64,000 nt of DNA from Streptomyces sp. DG2A-72 (GTDB lineage Bacteria; Actinomycetota; Actinomycetes; Streptomycetales; Streptomycetaceae), in NCBI RefSeq assembly GCF_030499575.1, contig NZ_JASTLC010000001.1, forward strand, positions 8,890,001 to 8,954,000, read 5' to 3'. The notes under the pieces were generated by a model that was given only the letters and a program-made list of their open reading frames with translations, was not told where the DNA came from and ran no database searches. This document shows, piece by piece, positions 40,938 through 49,970 of this stretch (the first letter of the stretch is position 1; the number at the start of each line of letters is the position of its first letter). A program made the position numbers and the translations under genes.

Positions 40938-43900
40938 ATGCACGACGAACGCCAAAGGATCGAAGAGCGCGTCCAGCGCCTTCACGACCAGCGCATCAAG
41001 GCCGCGATCTACGCGGCCACGGTGCCGTTCGAGGTCAAGGCCTGGCAGGCGCCGGGCGAGCCGGTCTCCTTCGAGGAGGCGGCGGCCGCTCCCTACGCTC
41101 CCTTCGCGATGGACACCCCGTGGGGCCCGCCGTGGGGCACGACCTGGTTCCGGATGCGCGGACAGGTGCCCGCCGAGTGGGCCGGCAAGCGCGTCGAGGC
41201 GGTCATCGACCTCGGCTTCATCGGCGACTGGCCCGGCAACCAGGCCGAGGCGCTGGTCCACCGCACCGACGGAACCCCGCTGAAGGCGGTCAACCCGCTC
41301 AACCAGTACGTGCCGATCGCCAACCCGGCGACCGGCGGTGAGCAGATCGACTACCTCGTCGAGGCGGCCTCCAACCCGGACATCCTCGCCGACAACTTCT
41401 CGAAGACCACGCCCATGGGCGACGTCCTGACCGCCGGCGACAAGCCCCTCTACACCTTCCAGCGCGCCGACCTCGCCGTCCTCGACGAGGAGGTCTTCCA
41501 CCTCGACCTGGACGTGCAGGTACTGCGCGAGCTGATGCTGGAGCTGGGCGAGCACGACCCGCGCCGGCACGAGATCGCGCACGCCCTGGACCGGGCGATG
41601 GACCTGCTCGACCTCGACGACGTCTCCGGCTCGGCGGCCGAGGTGCGTGAGGCGCTCAAGCCGGTGCTGTCGAAGCCCGCGAACGCGAGCGCGCACATCG
41701 TCTCCGGCGTCGGCCACGCGCACATCGACTCCGCCTGGCTGTGGCCGATCCGCGAGACCAAGCGCAAGACGTCCCGCACCTTCTCCAACGTCACCGCGCT
41801 CGCCGACGAGTACGAGGACTTCATCTTCGCCTGCTCACAGGCCCAGCAGTACGAGTGGGTGCGCGACAACTACCCGCAGGTGTGGGCACGCATCCAGGAG
41901 TCGGTGAAGAAGGGCCAGTGGGCTCCGGTCGGCGGCATGTGGGTGGAGGCCGACGGCAACCTGCCCGGCGGCGAGGCGGTCGCCCGGCAGTTCGTGCACG
42001 GCAAGCGGTTCTTCATCGAGAACTTCGGCGTCGAGACCAAGGGCGTGTGGCTGCCGGACTCCTTCGGCTACACAGCGGCCTATCCGCAGCTCGCCAAGCT
42101 GGCCGGCAACGAGTGGTTCCTCACCCAGAAGATCTCCTGGAACCAGACCAACAAGTTCCCCCACCACACGTTCTGGTGGGAGGGCGTCGACGGCACCCGT
42201 ATCTTCACGCACTTCCCGCCGGTCGACACCTACAACGCCCGCTTCAGCGGCGAGGAGATGTCCCGCGCGGTCCGCAACTACCAGGAGAAGGGCAGCGCCA
42301 CCCGCTCCCTCGCCCCCTTCGGCTGGGGCGACGGCGGTGGCGGCCCCACCCGCGAGATCATGGAACGGGCGCGCAGGCTGGCCGACCTGGAGGGCTCGCC
42401 GAAGGTCGTCGTCGAGCACCCGGACGACTTCTTCGCCAAGGCCCGCGAGGAGTACGAAGACGCCCCGGTCTGGGTCGGCGAGCTCTACCTCGAACTGCAC
42501 CGCGCCACGTACACCTCGCAGGCCCGCACCAAGCAGGGCAACCGCCGCTCCGAACACAAGCTCCGCGAGGCCGAGTTGTGGGCGACGACGGCGGCACTGC
42601 ACGCGCCGGGCTACACCTACCCGTACGAGAAGCTGGACCGCCTGTGGAAGACGGTGCTGCTGCACCAGTTCCACGACATCCTGCCGGGCTCGTCGATCGC
42701 CTGGGTGCACCGGGAGGCGGAGGCCGAATACGCCCGTGTGGCAGAGGAGTTGGAGGCGCTGACGCGGGAGGCGGTGGACGCCCTCGGCGGTGGCGGACCC
42801 CGGGTGTTCAACACGAGTCCGTACGAGCGTTCCGAGGTGCTGCGCGCGGCCGACCGGCCGGTCTATGTGGAGGTACCGGCCGGCGGCAGCGCACCTGTCG
42901 CCGCCGCCGAGCCCCCGCAGCCGGTGACGGTCGAGAACCGCACCCTCGACAACGGTCTCGTACGCGTGACGGTGGCGGAGGACGGAACACTGTCGTCCGT
43001 CCACGACCTGCGGGCGAACCGCGAAGTCCTCGCCGACGCCGGCAACCTGCTCCGCCTCCACACCGACCTTCCCAACTACTGGGACGCCTGGGACGTCGAC
43101 AAGCACTACAAGAACCGCTACACGGACCTGCTGGACGCCTCGGAGATCACCGTCGTCGAGCAGGACCCGCTGGTCGGCGCGATCCGGGTGGTGCGGTCCT
43201 TCGGCAACGGCTCGACCATCACCCAGACCATCACCCTCCGCGCCGGCAGCCCCCGTATCGACTTCGAGACGGACATCGACTGGCACGAGGCCGAGAAGTT
43301 CCTCAAGGCGGGCTTCCCGGTGGACATCCGGGCCCCGCACTCCTCCGCCGAGATCGCATACGGCCACATCCAGCGCCCCACGCACACCAACACCAGTTGG
43401 GAGGCGGCCCGCTTCGAGGTCTCCGGCCACCGCTGGGTGCACATCGGCGAACCCGGCTACGGCGTCGCCGTCATCAACGACTCGACGTACGGCCACGACG
43501 TCTCCCGCACGGTCCGCGAGGACGGCGGTACGACGACCACGGTCCGCCTCAGCCTGGTCCGCGCCCCGCGCATCCCGGACCCGGAGGCCGACCAGGGCCG
43601 CCACCGCTTCACCTACGCGCTGCTCCCCGGCGCGACCATCGAGGACGCCGTCGCCGAGGGCTACGCCCTCAACCTCCCGCTGCGCGTGGCGGATGCGGCG
43701 GGCGCCCCCGAGCCGGTCGTCTCCGTCGACGGCGAGGGCGTGACCGTCGAAGCGGTCAAGCTCGCCGACGACCGGTCCGGCGATGTCGTCGTCCGGCTCT
43801 ACGAGTCCCGCGGCGGCCGCGCCCAGGGCGTCCTGCGCACCGGGTTCCCGCTGGCCGGAGCGAAGGTGACCGACCTGTTGGAACGTCCGCTTGCGGACGA

Positions 43901-43982
43901 GCACGTTGAGGTTGTCGACGGCGGGGTCGCGGTCGGGTTGCGGCCGTTCCAGGTGCTGACGTTGCGTCTCGCTCGCGCGTAG
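40938..43982 (+). CDS. GH38 alpha-mannosidase
   Basis: 1014 aa. The catalytic domain starts near residue 255 with SGVGHAHIDSAWLWPIRETK (zinc ligands). It continues with GGMWVEADGNLPGGE and KGVWLPDSFGYTAAYPQ, whose aspartate is the expected nucleophile, and LLHQFHDILPGSS near the end. A mid-domain helical bundle and long C-terminal beta domains (ITQTITLRAGSPRIDFETDI) follow, as in bacterial family members. No signal peptide, so cytoplasmic. It should release alpha-linked mannose from oligosaccharides. Start ATG 40938 with GGAGAC upstream, 51 nt after the GH4 stop. Confidence 0.94.
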   Translation: MHDERQRIEERVQRLHDQRIKAAIYAATVPFEVKAWQAPGEPVSFEEAAAAPYAPFAMDTPWGPPWGTTWFRMRGQVPAEWAGKRVEAVIDLGFIGDWPGNQAEALVHRTDGTPLKAVNPLNQYVPIANPATGGEQIDYLVEAASNPDILADNFSKTTPMGDVLTAGDKPLYTFQRADLAVLDEEVFHLDLDVQVLRELMLELGEHDPRRHEIAHALDRAMDLLDLDDVSGSAAEVREALKPVLSKPANASAHIVSGVGHAHIDSAWLWPIRETKRKTSRTFSNVTALADEYEDFIFACSQAQQYEWVRDNYPQVWARIQESVKKGQWAPVGGMWVEADGNLPGGEAVARQFVHGKRFFIENFGVETKGVWLPDSFGYTAAYPQLAKLAGNEWFLTQKISWNQTNKFPHHTFWWEGVDGTRIFTHFPPVDTYNARFSGEEMSRAVRNYQEKGSATRSLAPFGWGDGGGGPTREIMERARRLADLEGSPKVVVEHPDDFFAKAREEYEDAPVWVGELYLELHRATYTSQARTKQGNRRSEHKLREAELWATTAALHAPGYTYPYEKLDRLWKTVLLHQFHDILPGSSIAWVHREAEAEYARVAEELEALTREAVDALGGGGPRVFNTSPYERSEVLRAADRPVYVEVPAGGSAPVAAAEPPQPVTVENRTLDNGLVRVTVAEDGTLSSVHDLRANREVLADAGNLLRLHTDLPNYWDAWDVDKHYKNRYTDLLDASEITVVEQDPLVGAIRVVRSFGNGSTITQTITLRAGSPRIDFETDIDWHEAEKFLKAGFPVDIRAPHSSAEIAYGHIQRPTHTNTSWEAARFEVSGHRWVHIGEPGYGVAVINDSTYGHDVSRTVREDGGTTTTVRLSLVRAPRIPDPEADQGRHRFTYALLPGATIEDAVAEGYALNLPLRVADAAGAPEPVVSVDGEGVTVEAVKLADDRSGDVVVRLYESRGGRAQGVLRTGFPLAGAKVTDLLERPLADEHVEVVDGGVAVGLRPFQVLTLRLARA

Positions 43983-43992
43983 CGCTCCGCTG

Positions 43993-44056
43993 GAGGGGCG
44001 CGTCGTTTGCTGCGGGTCTGTGGGGGCTGGTCGCGCAGTTCCCCGCGCCCCTTAGG
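43993..44056. repeat. Dispersed Streptomyces-type intergenic repeat, copy 2 (inverted)
   Basis: GGGGCTGGTCGCGCAGTTCC then CCGCGCCCCTTAGG is the reverse complement of the core at 20238-20306, and TTTGCTGCGGGTCTG matches its flank. It occupies the gap between the alpha-mannosidase and fucosidase genes (43983-44133). The GGGGCGC...GCGCCCC ends can pair, so it may also attenuate readthrough. No promoter is evident. Confidence 0.75.
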
Positions 44057-44133
44057 TGGGACGCGGCACCGCCCATGATCAGCCGCCCGCCCCTTCTCCT
44101 TCGAAGTGACCTATTACCGTCGGGAGTTCAGCC

Positions 44134-45384
44134 GTGCCCATACAGCAGTGGTTCACGGACGCCAAGCTGGGCATCTTCATCCACTGGGGGATCTACGCGG
44201 TCGACGGCGTCCAGGAGTCCTGGTCGTTCTACGACGACATCGTCCCGTACGACGCCTACATGTCCCAGTTCGACCGCTTCACCGCATCCCGGTACGAGCC
44301 GCGGGACTGGGCGAAGCTGTTCGCCCGCGCCGGCGCCAAGTACGCCGTCCTGACCACCCGCCATCACGATGGCGTCGCCCTCTGGGACACCGCGTACGGC
44401 GAGCTGAACGTGGGCCGGGACCTGATATCCGGATACGCCGGCGCCCTGCGCGAGCAGGGCCTCAAGGTCGGCTTCTACTATTCGCACTCCGACTGGAGCC
44501 ACCCCGACTACGCCTCCACGCGCAAGCCGGGCCGCCCGCCGGAGCTGGAGGACAACCGCTACTCGGAGGTGGCGGCCGAGTTCGAGGACCTGGAGGCCTG
44601 GGAACGCTTCCTCGCCTACCGGGACGGCCAGATCCGCGAACTCACCTCCCGCTACAAGCCGGACCTGATGTGGTTCGACGGGGAGTGGGACCGCAGTGAG
44701 GAGCAGTGGCGCATCCCCGAGTTGGCCGCGCTGATCCGCTCCGAGGTCCCGGACGTCGTGTTCAACGCCCGCATGCTCAGCGAGGGCGACTACGCGACCC
44801 CCGAGCAGGGCGCCCCGGTCGTCCCGCCCGAGGGCCCCTGGGAGCTGTGCCTGACGATCAACGACTCCTGGGGCCACCAGCACCACGACCACAACCACAA
44901 GTCGGTCGACCAGCTGATCCGCTACTTCACCGAGACGATCGGCGGTGGCGGCAATCTCCTCCTCAGCGTCGGACCGAGGGAGGACGGCACGATCCCGCAG
45001 GAGCAGGCCGAGCGCCTCGAAGGGCTCGGCGACTGGATCGCCCAGCACGCGGAGGCGGTGTACGGCACGGTACGGGGGCTGCCCGCCGGGCACCACTACG
45101 GCCCGAGCACCCTCTCCAAGGACCGCCGCACGCTGTACCTGATCCTGTTCGACGCCCCGCGCGCGGAGATCAACGTACGCGGTCTGCTCGGTTCGGTGCG
45201 CAGGGTCACCGTGCTCGGCAGTGGCACCGAACTGGACCATCGGATCACCGGAGGCCTGCACGAGACGCCGGGCGTGCTGTGGATCGAACCGCCCGCCGCG
45301 GCGGACCTCGACCCGCACGCCACGGTCCTCGCCGTCGAGTTGGACGGCGAGCTGGAGCTGTACCGGGGGGCCGGACGTTTCTGA
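44134..45384 (+). CDS. GH29 alpha-L-fucosidase
   Basis: 416 aa from GTG 44134 with GGGAG upstream. KLGIFIHWGIYAV, VLTTRHHDGVALWDT and KVGFYYSHSDWSHPDY are the family blocks. D182 in LMWFDGEWD is the expected nucleophile. GGGGNLLLSVGPREDG closes the barrel, and a short beta-sandwich tail follows. No signal peptide, so it acts on imported fucosylated fragments. Last gene of the plus-strand arm, 151 nt after the alpha-mannosidase, and terminated by a very strong hairpin. Confidence 0.94.
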   Translation: MPIQQWFTDAKLGIFIHWGIYAVDGVQESWSFYDDIVPYDAYMSQFDRFTASRYEPRDWAKLFARAGAKYAVLTTRHHDGVALWDTAYGELNVGRDLISGYAGALREQGLKVGFYYSHSDWSHPDYASTRKPGRPPELEDNRYSEVAAEFEDLEAWERFLAYRDGQIRELTSRYKPDLMWFDGEWDRSEEQWRIPELAALIRSEVPDVVFNARMLSEGDYATPEQGAPVVPPEGPWELCLTINDSWGHQHHDHNHKSVDQLIRYFTETIGGGGNLLLSVGPREDGTIPQEQAERLEGLGDWIAQHAEAVYGTVRGLPAGHHYGPSTLSKDRRTLYLILFDAPRAEINVRGLLGSVRRVTVLGSGTELDHRITGGLHETPGVLWIEPPAAADLDPHATVLAVELDGELELYRGAGRF

Positions 45385-45425
45385 TCCTGGACACGTTGTC
45401 CCAGGAACTCCCATGAAGATTTAAG

Positions 45426-45488
45426 GAAGCGGTAAAGCGCCTGGTCACGGCCGGATTCCCGGAGCCCGTGACCATGGCGCTTTGCTTC
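45426..45488 (+). terminator. Strong hairpin terminator after the fucosidase gene
   Basis: AAAGCGCCTGGTCACGG (45434-45450) pairs with CCGTGACCATGGCGCTTT (45466-45483) with one bulged base, and GAAGC/GCTTC extends the stem. It starts 41 nt after the fucosidase stop and closes the DeoR operon. Confidence 0.85.
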
Positions 45489-45555
45489 TTGGACACTTGG
45501 AGTTTGCCTACTGCCCGTGGGATGCGAAGGTAAGGCGGAAGAGAAAGGTGTCGCG

Positions 45556-46449
45556 GTGGGAGACTCGCGTAAGTCAGCGATCGGCAAAGGGCTGAGGCGC
45601 CGGGGGAGGCTGATGATGCAGGCGGTGAGCCCGCCGCGTCGCACCCTGGACGCCATTCCGTCGCCCCGGCCCGCCGCGAAGCTGAAGGAGTCGACGTACG
45701 TCGCTCCGATCGCCCCGCGCCTGGTGGAGTCGCCGGTCTTCGTGCTGTCCTCGGTGCGCTCGGGCTCCACCCTGCTCCGCGTGCTGCTGAACAGCCACAG
45801 CCGGATCCGCGCCCCGCACGAGATGCATCTGCGCACCGTCCACGTCCAGCTGACCCGCAGCTTCACCGCGGACGCCATGAAGGCGCTGGAACTCGACAAG
45901 GCCGAGCTGGAGCACCTCCTCTGGGACCGGGTGCTGCACCTGGAGCTGACCCGCAGCGGCAAGGACATCATCGTCGACAAGACGCCACCCAACACCCTCA
46001 TCTGGCCCCGCCTGGACCGATGTTGGCCCAGCGCCCGCTACATCCTGCTGCTGCGCCACCCGGGCGCGATCGTCGCGTCCCTGACCGACCGCCGCCGGGA
46101 CCCCGACCACGAGGCCATCCGCGCCGAGGTGCTCAACTACTCGGAGAAGCTGGAAGAGGCCCGGCAGAAGCTCGGGAACGCGCACATCGTCACGTACGAG
46201 GAACTCACCGCCGAACCGGAGAAGGCCACCCGCGCGCTGTGCGACTACCTGGGCGTCGAGTGGGAGTGCGGCATGCTCGACTACGGCAACAAGGACCACG
46301 GCACCTTCCGCCCCCAGCTCGGCGACTGGAGCAGCACCATCAAGTCGGGCCGCATCCAGCCCGCCCGCACCGCCGACCCGACCGCCGAACTGCCGCCGCG
46401 TCTGCAGGAGATCGCGAAGGCGTGGGGGTACGAGGTCCAGGCACCGTAG
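45556..46449 (+). CDS. Sulfotransferase-family protein
   Basis: 297 aa from GTG 45556, chosen because AAAGG lies just upstream. A GTG at 45517 would add 13 residues. FVLSSVRSGSTLLRVLLNSH is the 5'-phosphosulfate loop (R-S-G-S-T) and YILLLRHPGAIVASLTDRR the 3'-phosphate motif of PAPS-dependent sulfotransferases. VDKTPPN and the C-terminal region RALCDYLGVEWE are also family features. It would sulfate a hydroxyl or amine of an unknown acceptor. It stands alone behind a terminator and converges on an ATP-grasp gene. Confidence 0.9.
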   Translation: MGDSRKSAIGKGLRRRGRLMMQAVSPPRRTLDAIPSPRPAAKLKESTYVAPIAPRLVESPVFVLSSVRSGSTLLRVLLNSHSRIRAPHEMHLRTVHVQLTRSFTADAMKALELDKAELEHLLWDRVLHLELTRSGKDIIVDKTPPNTLIWPRLDRCWPSARYILLLRHPGAIVASLTDRRRDPDHEAIRAEVLNYSEKLEEARQKLGNAHIVTYEELTAEPEKATRALCDYLGVEWECGMLDYGNKDHGTFRPQLGDWSSTIKSGRIQPARTADPTAELPPRLQEIAKAWGYEVQAP

Positions 46450-46511
46450 ACACCCCCACACCGACGCCCGCCCAGTCACGGATCTGGGTCCAGGTCGCCG
46501 GTGAGTCGATT

Positions 46512-46570
46512 TGCGGCTCCGCCGTGTGGGCGCGAGCAACCACAGACCACCCGCACCCGGCAGACAACCT
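46512..46570. repeat. Diverged copy 3 of the dispersed intergenic repeat
   Basis: GGGCGCGAGCAACCACAGAC, CACCCGCACCC and GGCAGACAACC parallel the copy-1 order GCGCGACCAGCCACA, ACCCGC and GCAGACAACC. It lies in the convergent gap between the sulfotransferase and ATP-grasp genes (46450-46568), which holds nothing else recognisable. Confidence 0.45.
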
Positions 46571-47696
46571 AGAGCGGCAGTGCCTGCGCCGCCGCACCCG
46601 ACTCCATCGACTCAACCGGCGCAGGCGAAGGCACCCTCGACAGCGGCACAGCCTCCCGCTGCTGAGGCAACGACACCGGCCGCAACGGCCGCGGCCCGGA
46701 GACCACCGTGTAGTCCTGCCCCAGGAACGGCGGAACCACCTCACCCGGATCCTCACCGAGCGCCAACTGAACAGCCGCCCAAGGCGCGTTGACACCGCAC
46801 AACGACAGCTGATGCAGCCCGCCGGCCGGACGCGTGTTGACATCCATGAGGACCGGCGTGTCCCCGAACATCCGGAACTGGATGTTGGACAGGTAGTGCA
46901 GCCCGAACCCCTCCGCGATCGCCCGCGCCGGCGCCAGCCACTGCTCGTGCAGCGTGAACCCACGTCGCCGGCCGTCCTTCGTGCGGCCCACCGCCAGCCG
47001 GATCCGGTTGTCGGGCCCGGTGAGGCAGTCCACCGACACCTCCGGCTGCTCGAGGCGCGGCATGACCAGCCAGTCCACCGGCTCGTCGGACTGCCGTACC
47101 GCCTGCACGACCAGGTCGAGAGGGACGTACGAACTCGGGAAGCCGTTCAGGTGCATCATCGAGAACGGGGTGCGGGTGATGTTGCGGAAGCCCACCCCGC
47201 CCGCGCCGGACGCCGGCTTGAAGCACGCCTTGTGGCCGCCCGCCTCCAACTCCTCGACAACGGCGACGAGTTCGTCCGCCGACCGCACCCGCCACCACGG
47301 CGGCACCGGCACGCCGATCGCCTCGACCGCCTCGTACGCGATCACCTTGTCGTGGAAGACGGCCACGGCCTCGGGCGGCGGTGCGAGCACCGCCGTGCCG
47401 ACCGCCTCGAAGTCGGCGCGGTGTGCCACGATCGCCGACTGCTGCATGCGGGGCACGAACACGTCGATGCCGCGACGCGCGCACTGGTCCAGGGCGTACT
47501 CGACATACGCGGCCGGGGACAGGCCCTCCGGCTCGAAGTCGGCGGTGTCGGCGGCGGCCAGCACGGGGGAGTCGGCGTCCCCGTGCGTGGCATGGATCTC
47601 GACGGCCCGATCGCTGGGATTTCGTCGCAGCTGATCCATGAAGAACACGTTCTCCGCGTACGTGCGGTTGAGCCAGACGCGTACGCGAGAGACCAT
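46569..47696 (-). CDS. ATP-grasp domain protein
   Basis: 375 aa. A pre-ATP-grasp domain (VWLNRTYAENVFFMDQLRR, IDVFVPRMQQSAIVAHRADF) is followed by the ATP-grasp fold: PPEAVAVFHDKVIAYEAVE, GGHKACFKPASGAGGVGF with the ATP lysine, VMPRLEQPEVSVDCL, and FRMFGDTPVLMDVNTRPAG with the metal-binding acid and asparagine. The architecture matches carbamoyl-phosphate-synthetase-like carboxylate-amine/thiol ligases. The C-terminal 40 residues are low complexity. It probably forms an amide or similar bond on a small molecule, with no substrate evident. Divergent from the phosphoesterase/PPTase pair. Confidence 0.88.
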   Translation of the reverse strand: MVSRVRVWLNRTYAENVFFMDQLRRNPSDRAVEIHATHGDADSPVLAAADTADFEPEGLSPAAYVEYALDQCARRGIDVFVPRMQQSAIVAHRADFEAVGTAVLAPPPEAVAVFHDKVIAYEAVEAIGVPVPPWWRVRSADELVAVVEELEAGGHKACFKPASGAGGVGFRNITRTPFSMMHLNGFPSSYVPLDLVVQAVRQSDEPVDWLVMPRLEQPEVSVDCLTGPDNRIRLAVGRTKDGRRRGFTLHEQWLAPARAIAEGFGLHYLSNIQFRMFGDTPVLMDVNTRPAGGLHQLSLCGVNAPWAAVQLALGEDPGEVVPPFLGQDYTVVSGPRPLRPVSLPQQREAVPLSRVPSPAPVESMESGAAAQALPL

Positions 47697-47781
47697 GCAG
47701 GCCGCCTTTCACGGTTCGCGGGCACGGCGGAGCAGGCCGGGCCCGGCCAGATCGAATGGAGGGAACACCAAACTGCCCCTG

Positions 47782-47994
47782 GTGAAGGGAAGTCCGTGGT
47801 GGTGGTGTTGGGGCGATCATACGGCTTCGCGGGGGTGTGGCGTGCAACGTACGTGTTACGGATTCTCGGATGTTGCCTGTCGGGACGATGTTCTCCTGAT
47901 AACCCGCGCGGCCCGCCGTCGAGATCCGCCTTGTCCGGGGGCTTCGGATGTGCTGTCGTGGAGCCATTCGTGCGCGGAAGGGGCGAACACGTGA
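47782..47994 (+). other. Small Trp/Cys-rich upstream frame in the 294-bp divergent gap
   Basis: From GTG 47782 a 70-codon frame begins VKGSPWWWCWGDHTASRGCG, contains about eight cysteines, and ends with a TGA that overlaps the GTG of the phosphoesterase gene (GTGA). GGAGGG lies 18 nt upstream of the GTG, further than usual. Codon third positions are much less GC-biased than in genes nearby, arguing against a normal protein. It could be a leader peptide with four Trp codons, or chance. No terminator/antiterminator pair was found. The rest of 47697-47990 must hold the two divergent promoters. Confidence 0.25.
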
Positions 47995-48899
47995 CGTCGA
48001 CGGCCGGCGGTGCCGGACAACTGCTGGCCATCAGCGATCTGCACATCGGCTACCCGGAGAACCGCGCCCTCGTCGAGAAGATGCACCCCGAGACGGACGA
48101 CGACTGGCTCCTGGTGGCCGGCGACGTCTCCGAGACCGTCTCCGACGTGCGCTGGGCCCTGAAGACCCTCGCCGGCCGCTTCCGCAAGGTCGTCTGGGCC
48201 CCCGGCAACCACGAACTGTGGACCCACCCGAAGGATCCCGTCACCCTGCGCGGCGTCGCCCGCTACGAGCACCTCGTCGAGGAGTGCCGGGAACTCGGCG
48301 TGCTCACACCCGAGGACCCGTACCCCATCTGGGACGGCCCCGGCGGCCCGGTGGCCGTGGCGCCGCTGTTCCTGCTCTACGACTACTCGTTCCTCCCGGC
48401 CGGCTGCGCGACCAAGGACGAGGGACTGGCGTACGCGCACGGAACCGGCATCGTCTGCAACGACGAGTATCTGCTGCACCCCGACCCCTACCCGAGCCGC
48501 GACGCCTGGTGCCGGGCCCGGGTCGCGGCCACCGAGCGCAGGCTCGCCGAGCTGCCCGACGACCTGCCGACGGTGCTGGTCAACCACTACCCGCTGGACC
48601 GGCACCCGACGGACGTCCTGTGGTACCCCGAGTTCGCCATGTGGTGCGGCACCGAGCTGACGGCCGACTGGCACCGCAGATTCCGGGTCCAGACCATGGT
48701 CTATGGTCATCTGCACATTCCGCGGACGACCTGGCACGACGGTGTCCGCTTCGAAGAGGTGTCCGTCGGATACCCGCGAGAATGGAGCAAACGCTCCCAG
48801 GAGCCGGGGGCACTGCGCCGCATACTGCCCAGGGAGGTAGGGCCAGGTGATCGAGGAGCTGCTGCCCGCCTCGGTGGTGGTCGTGGAGACGTACGGTAA
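47991..48899 (+). CDS. Calcineurin-type metallophosphoesterase
   Basis: 302 aa from GTG 47991 with GGAAGGGG upstream. GTG 47958 in frame is possible. The metal motifs appear in order: LAISDLHIGY, VAGDVSE, WAPGNHELW, VLVNHYPLDRHP and MVYGHLHI. It is a cytoplasmic phosphoesterase of unknown substrate. The last 53 nt overlap the phosphopantetheinyl transferase gene, so its C-terminal 17 residues are encoded in alternative frame to that gene. The pair is a recurrent arrangement in Streptomyces. Confidence 0.92.
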   Translation: MTSTAGGAGQLLAISDLHIGYPENRALVEKMHPETDDDWLLVAGDVSETVSDVRWALKTLAGRFRKVVWAPGNHELWTHPKDPVTLRGVARYEHLVEECRELGVLTPEDPYPIWDGPGGPVAVAPLFLLYDYSFLPAGCATKDEGLAYAHGTGIVCNDEYLLHPDPYPSRDAWCRARVAATERRLAELPDDLPTVLVNHYPLDRHPTDVLWYPEFAMWCGTELTADWHRRFRVQTMVYGHLHIPRTTWHDGVRFEEVSVGYPREWSKRSQEPGALRRILPREVGPGDRGAAARLGGGRGDVR

Positions 48900-49530
48900 C
48901 GACGAGCCGGCGCCTCTGTACCCCGAGGAAGAGGCGGTCGTGGCGCGGGCGGTCGACAAGCGCCGCCGTGAGTTCGCCACCGTACGGGCCTGTGCCCGCC
49001 GCGCCATGGAGAAGCTCGGCGTGCCGCCGCAGCCCGTGCTGCCCGGCGAGCGCGGCGCACCGGGCTGGCCGGCCGGCCTGGTCGGCAGCATGACCCACTG
49101 TGAGGGCTACCACGCCGCCGCCCTGGTCCGCGCCACCGACCTCGCCTCGATCGGCATCGACGCCGAACCCCATCACCCGCTCCCGGAAGGTGTCCTGGCC
49201 GCTGTGTCCCTGCCCACGGAGGGACCGCGGCTCAGCAGCCTGTCCGCGCTCCACCCGGACATCCACTGGGACCGGCTGCTGTTCAGCGCCAAGGAGTCCG
49301 TATACAAGGCGTGGTTCCCCCTCGCCCGGCAGTGGCTGGACTTCACCGAGGCCGACATCGAGATCTCCGCGGACCCCGGCGATCGGCTCGGCGGCGCCTT
49401 CCGCGCCGAACTCCTGGTCCCCGGACCGCTGATCGGCGGCCGGCGGCTCCGTCACTTCGAGGGCCGCTGGACCGTCCGGCGCGGCCTGGTGGCGACGGCC
49501 GTCGCCGTGCCCCACCAGGCCAGGGCGTAG
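48847..49530 (+). CDS. 4'-phosphopantetheinyl transferase (Sfp type)
   Basis: 227 aa from GTG 48847, preceded by GGAGG. Transfers the phosphopantetheine arm of CoA to carrier-protein serines in polyketide, peptide or fatty-acid synthesis. RRREFATVRACARRAM, LVGSMTHCEGYHAAAL, IGIDAEPHHPLPEGV and LLFSAKESVYKAWFPL are the conserved blocks, with the Mg-binding D-x-E and the K-E-S-x-x-K. No biosynthetic cluster is adjacent, so it may serve several clusters in the genome. The 53-nt overlap with the preceding phosphoesterase gene means co-expression. Confidence 0.95.
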   Translation: MIEELLPASVVVVETYGNDEPAPLYPEEEAVVARAVDKRRREFATVRACARRAMEKLGVPPQPVLPGERGAPGWPAGLVGSMTHCEGYHAAALVRATDLASIGIDAEPHHPLPEGVLAAVSLPTEGPRLSSLSALHPDIHWDRLLFSAKESVYKAWFPLARQWLDFTEADIEISADPGDRLGGAFRAELLVPGPLIGGRRLRHFEGRWTVRRGLVATAVAVPHQARA

Positions 49531-49531
49531 G

Positions 49532-49768
49532 TCAGGCCTCCGGGCACCAGCTCTGCAGCAGCCGGAAGAACTCCTCCTCGTTGCCCGCAAGCCCCGCTTC
49601 CGCCAGCGCCTGCTCCGCCTCGGCCAGCACGGACGGCGGAACGGCAGGTGGCAGGCCACCGCCCGGCGGGCCGGCAGCGGTGTCGAAGGCCGCACGCACG
49701 GTATGCAGCAGCCGCAGATAGGCCTGTACGGCGGCGCGCTCACGGTCGGTCACCAGGGCGGTCTGCAT
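49532..49768 (-). CDS. Conserved small hypothetical protein
   Basis: 78 aa from ATG 49768 with GGGAGA upstream. It reads as a helical acidic protein: RERAAVQAYLRLLHTVRAAF, a Pro/Gly linker, then LAEAEQALAEAGLAGNEEEF. No motif recognised. It ends 1 nt from the convergent phosphopantetheinyl transferase stop. Good codon bias supports it being real. Confidence 0.7.
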   Translation of the reverse strand: MQTALVTDRERAAVQAYLRLLHTVRAAFDTAAGPPGGGLPPAVPPSVLAEAEQALAEAGLAGNEEEFFRLLQSWCPEA

Positions 49769-49970
49769 CGGTCGGCTCTCCCCACGTCGGCGTCGGTCGG
49801 GCGCGCCTCCGCACTCGGGTGGCACGCACCTCCAAGTTTGCCGCCCACCACTGACAATCGGGCTTGGCTACCTGCCGGTTCGCCCACTCAGCCCAGGGCG
49901 AGTGCCCGGCGAGTGCCCACCAAGGCCCACTGGTCCGACGCGCCGGCCGCGAGGGAGCCGTAGGGGGCGC

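Noticed and set aside
47638..47994. 118-codon plus-strand frame beginning inside the ATP-grasp 5' end
   Set aside because: The first part is antisense to the ATP-grasp gene. Only the portion after 47782 is discussed, and with low confidence.
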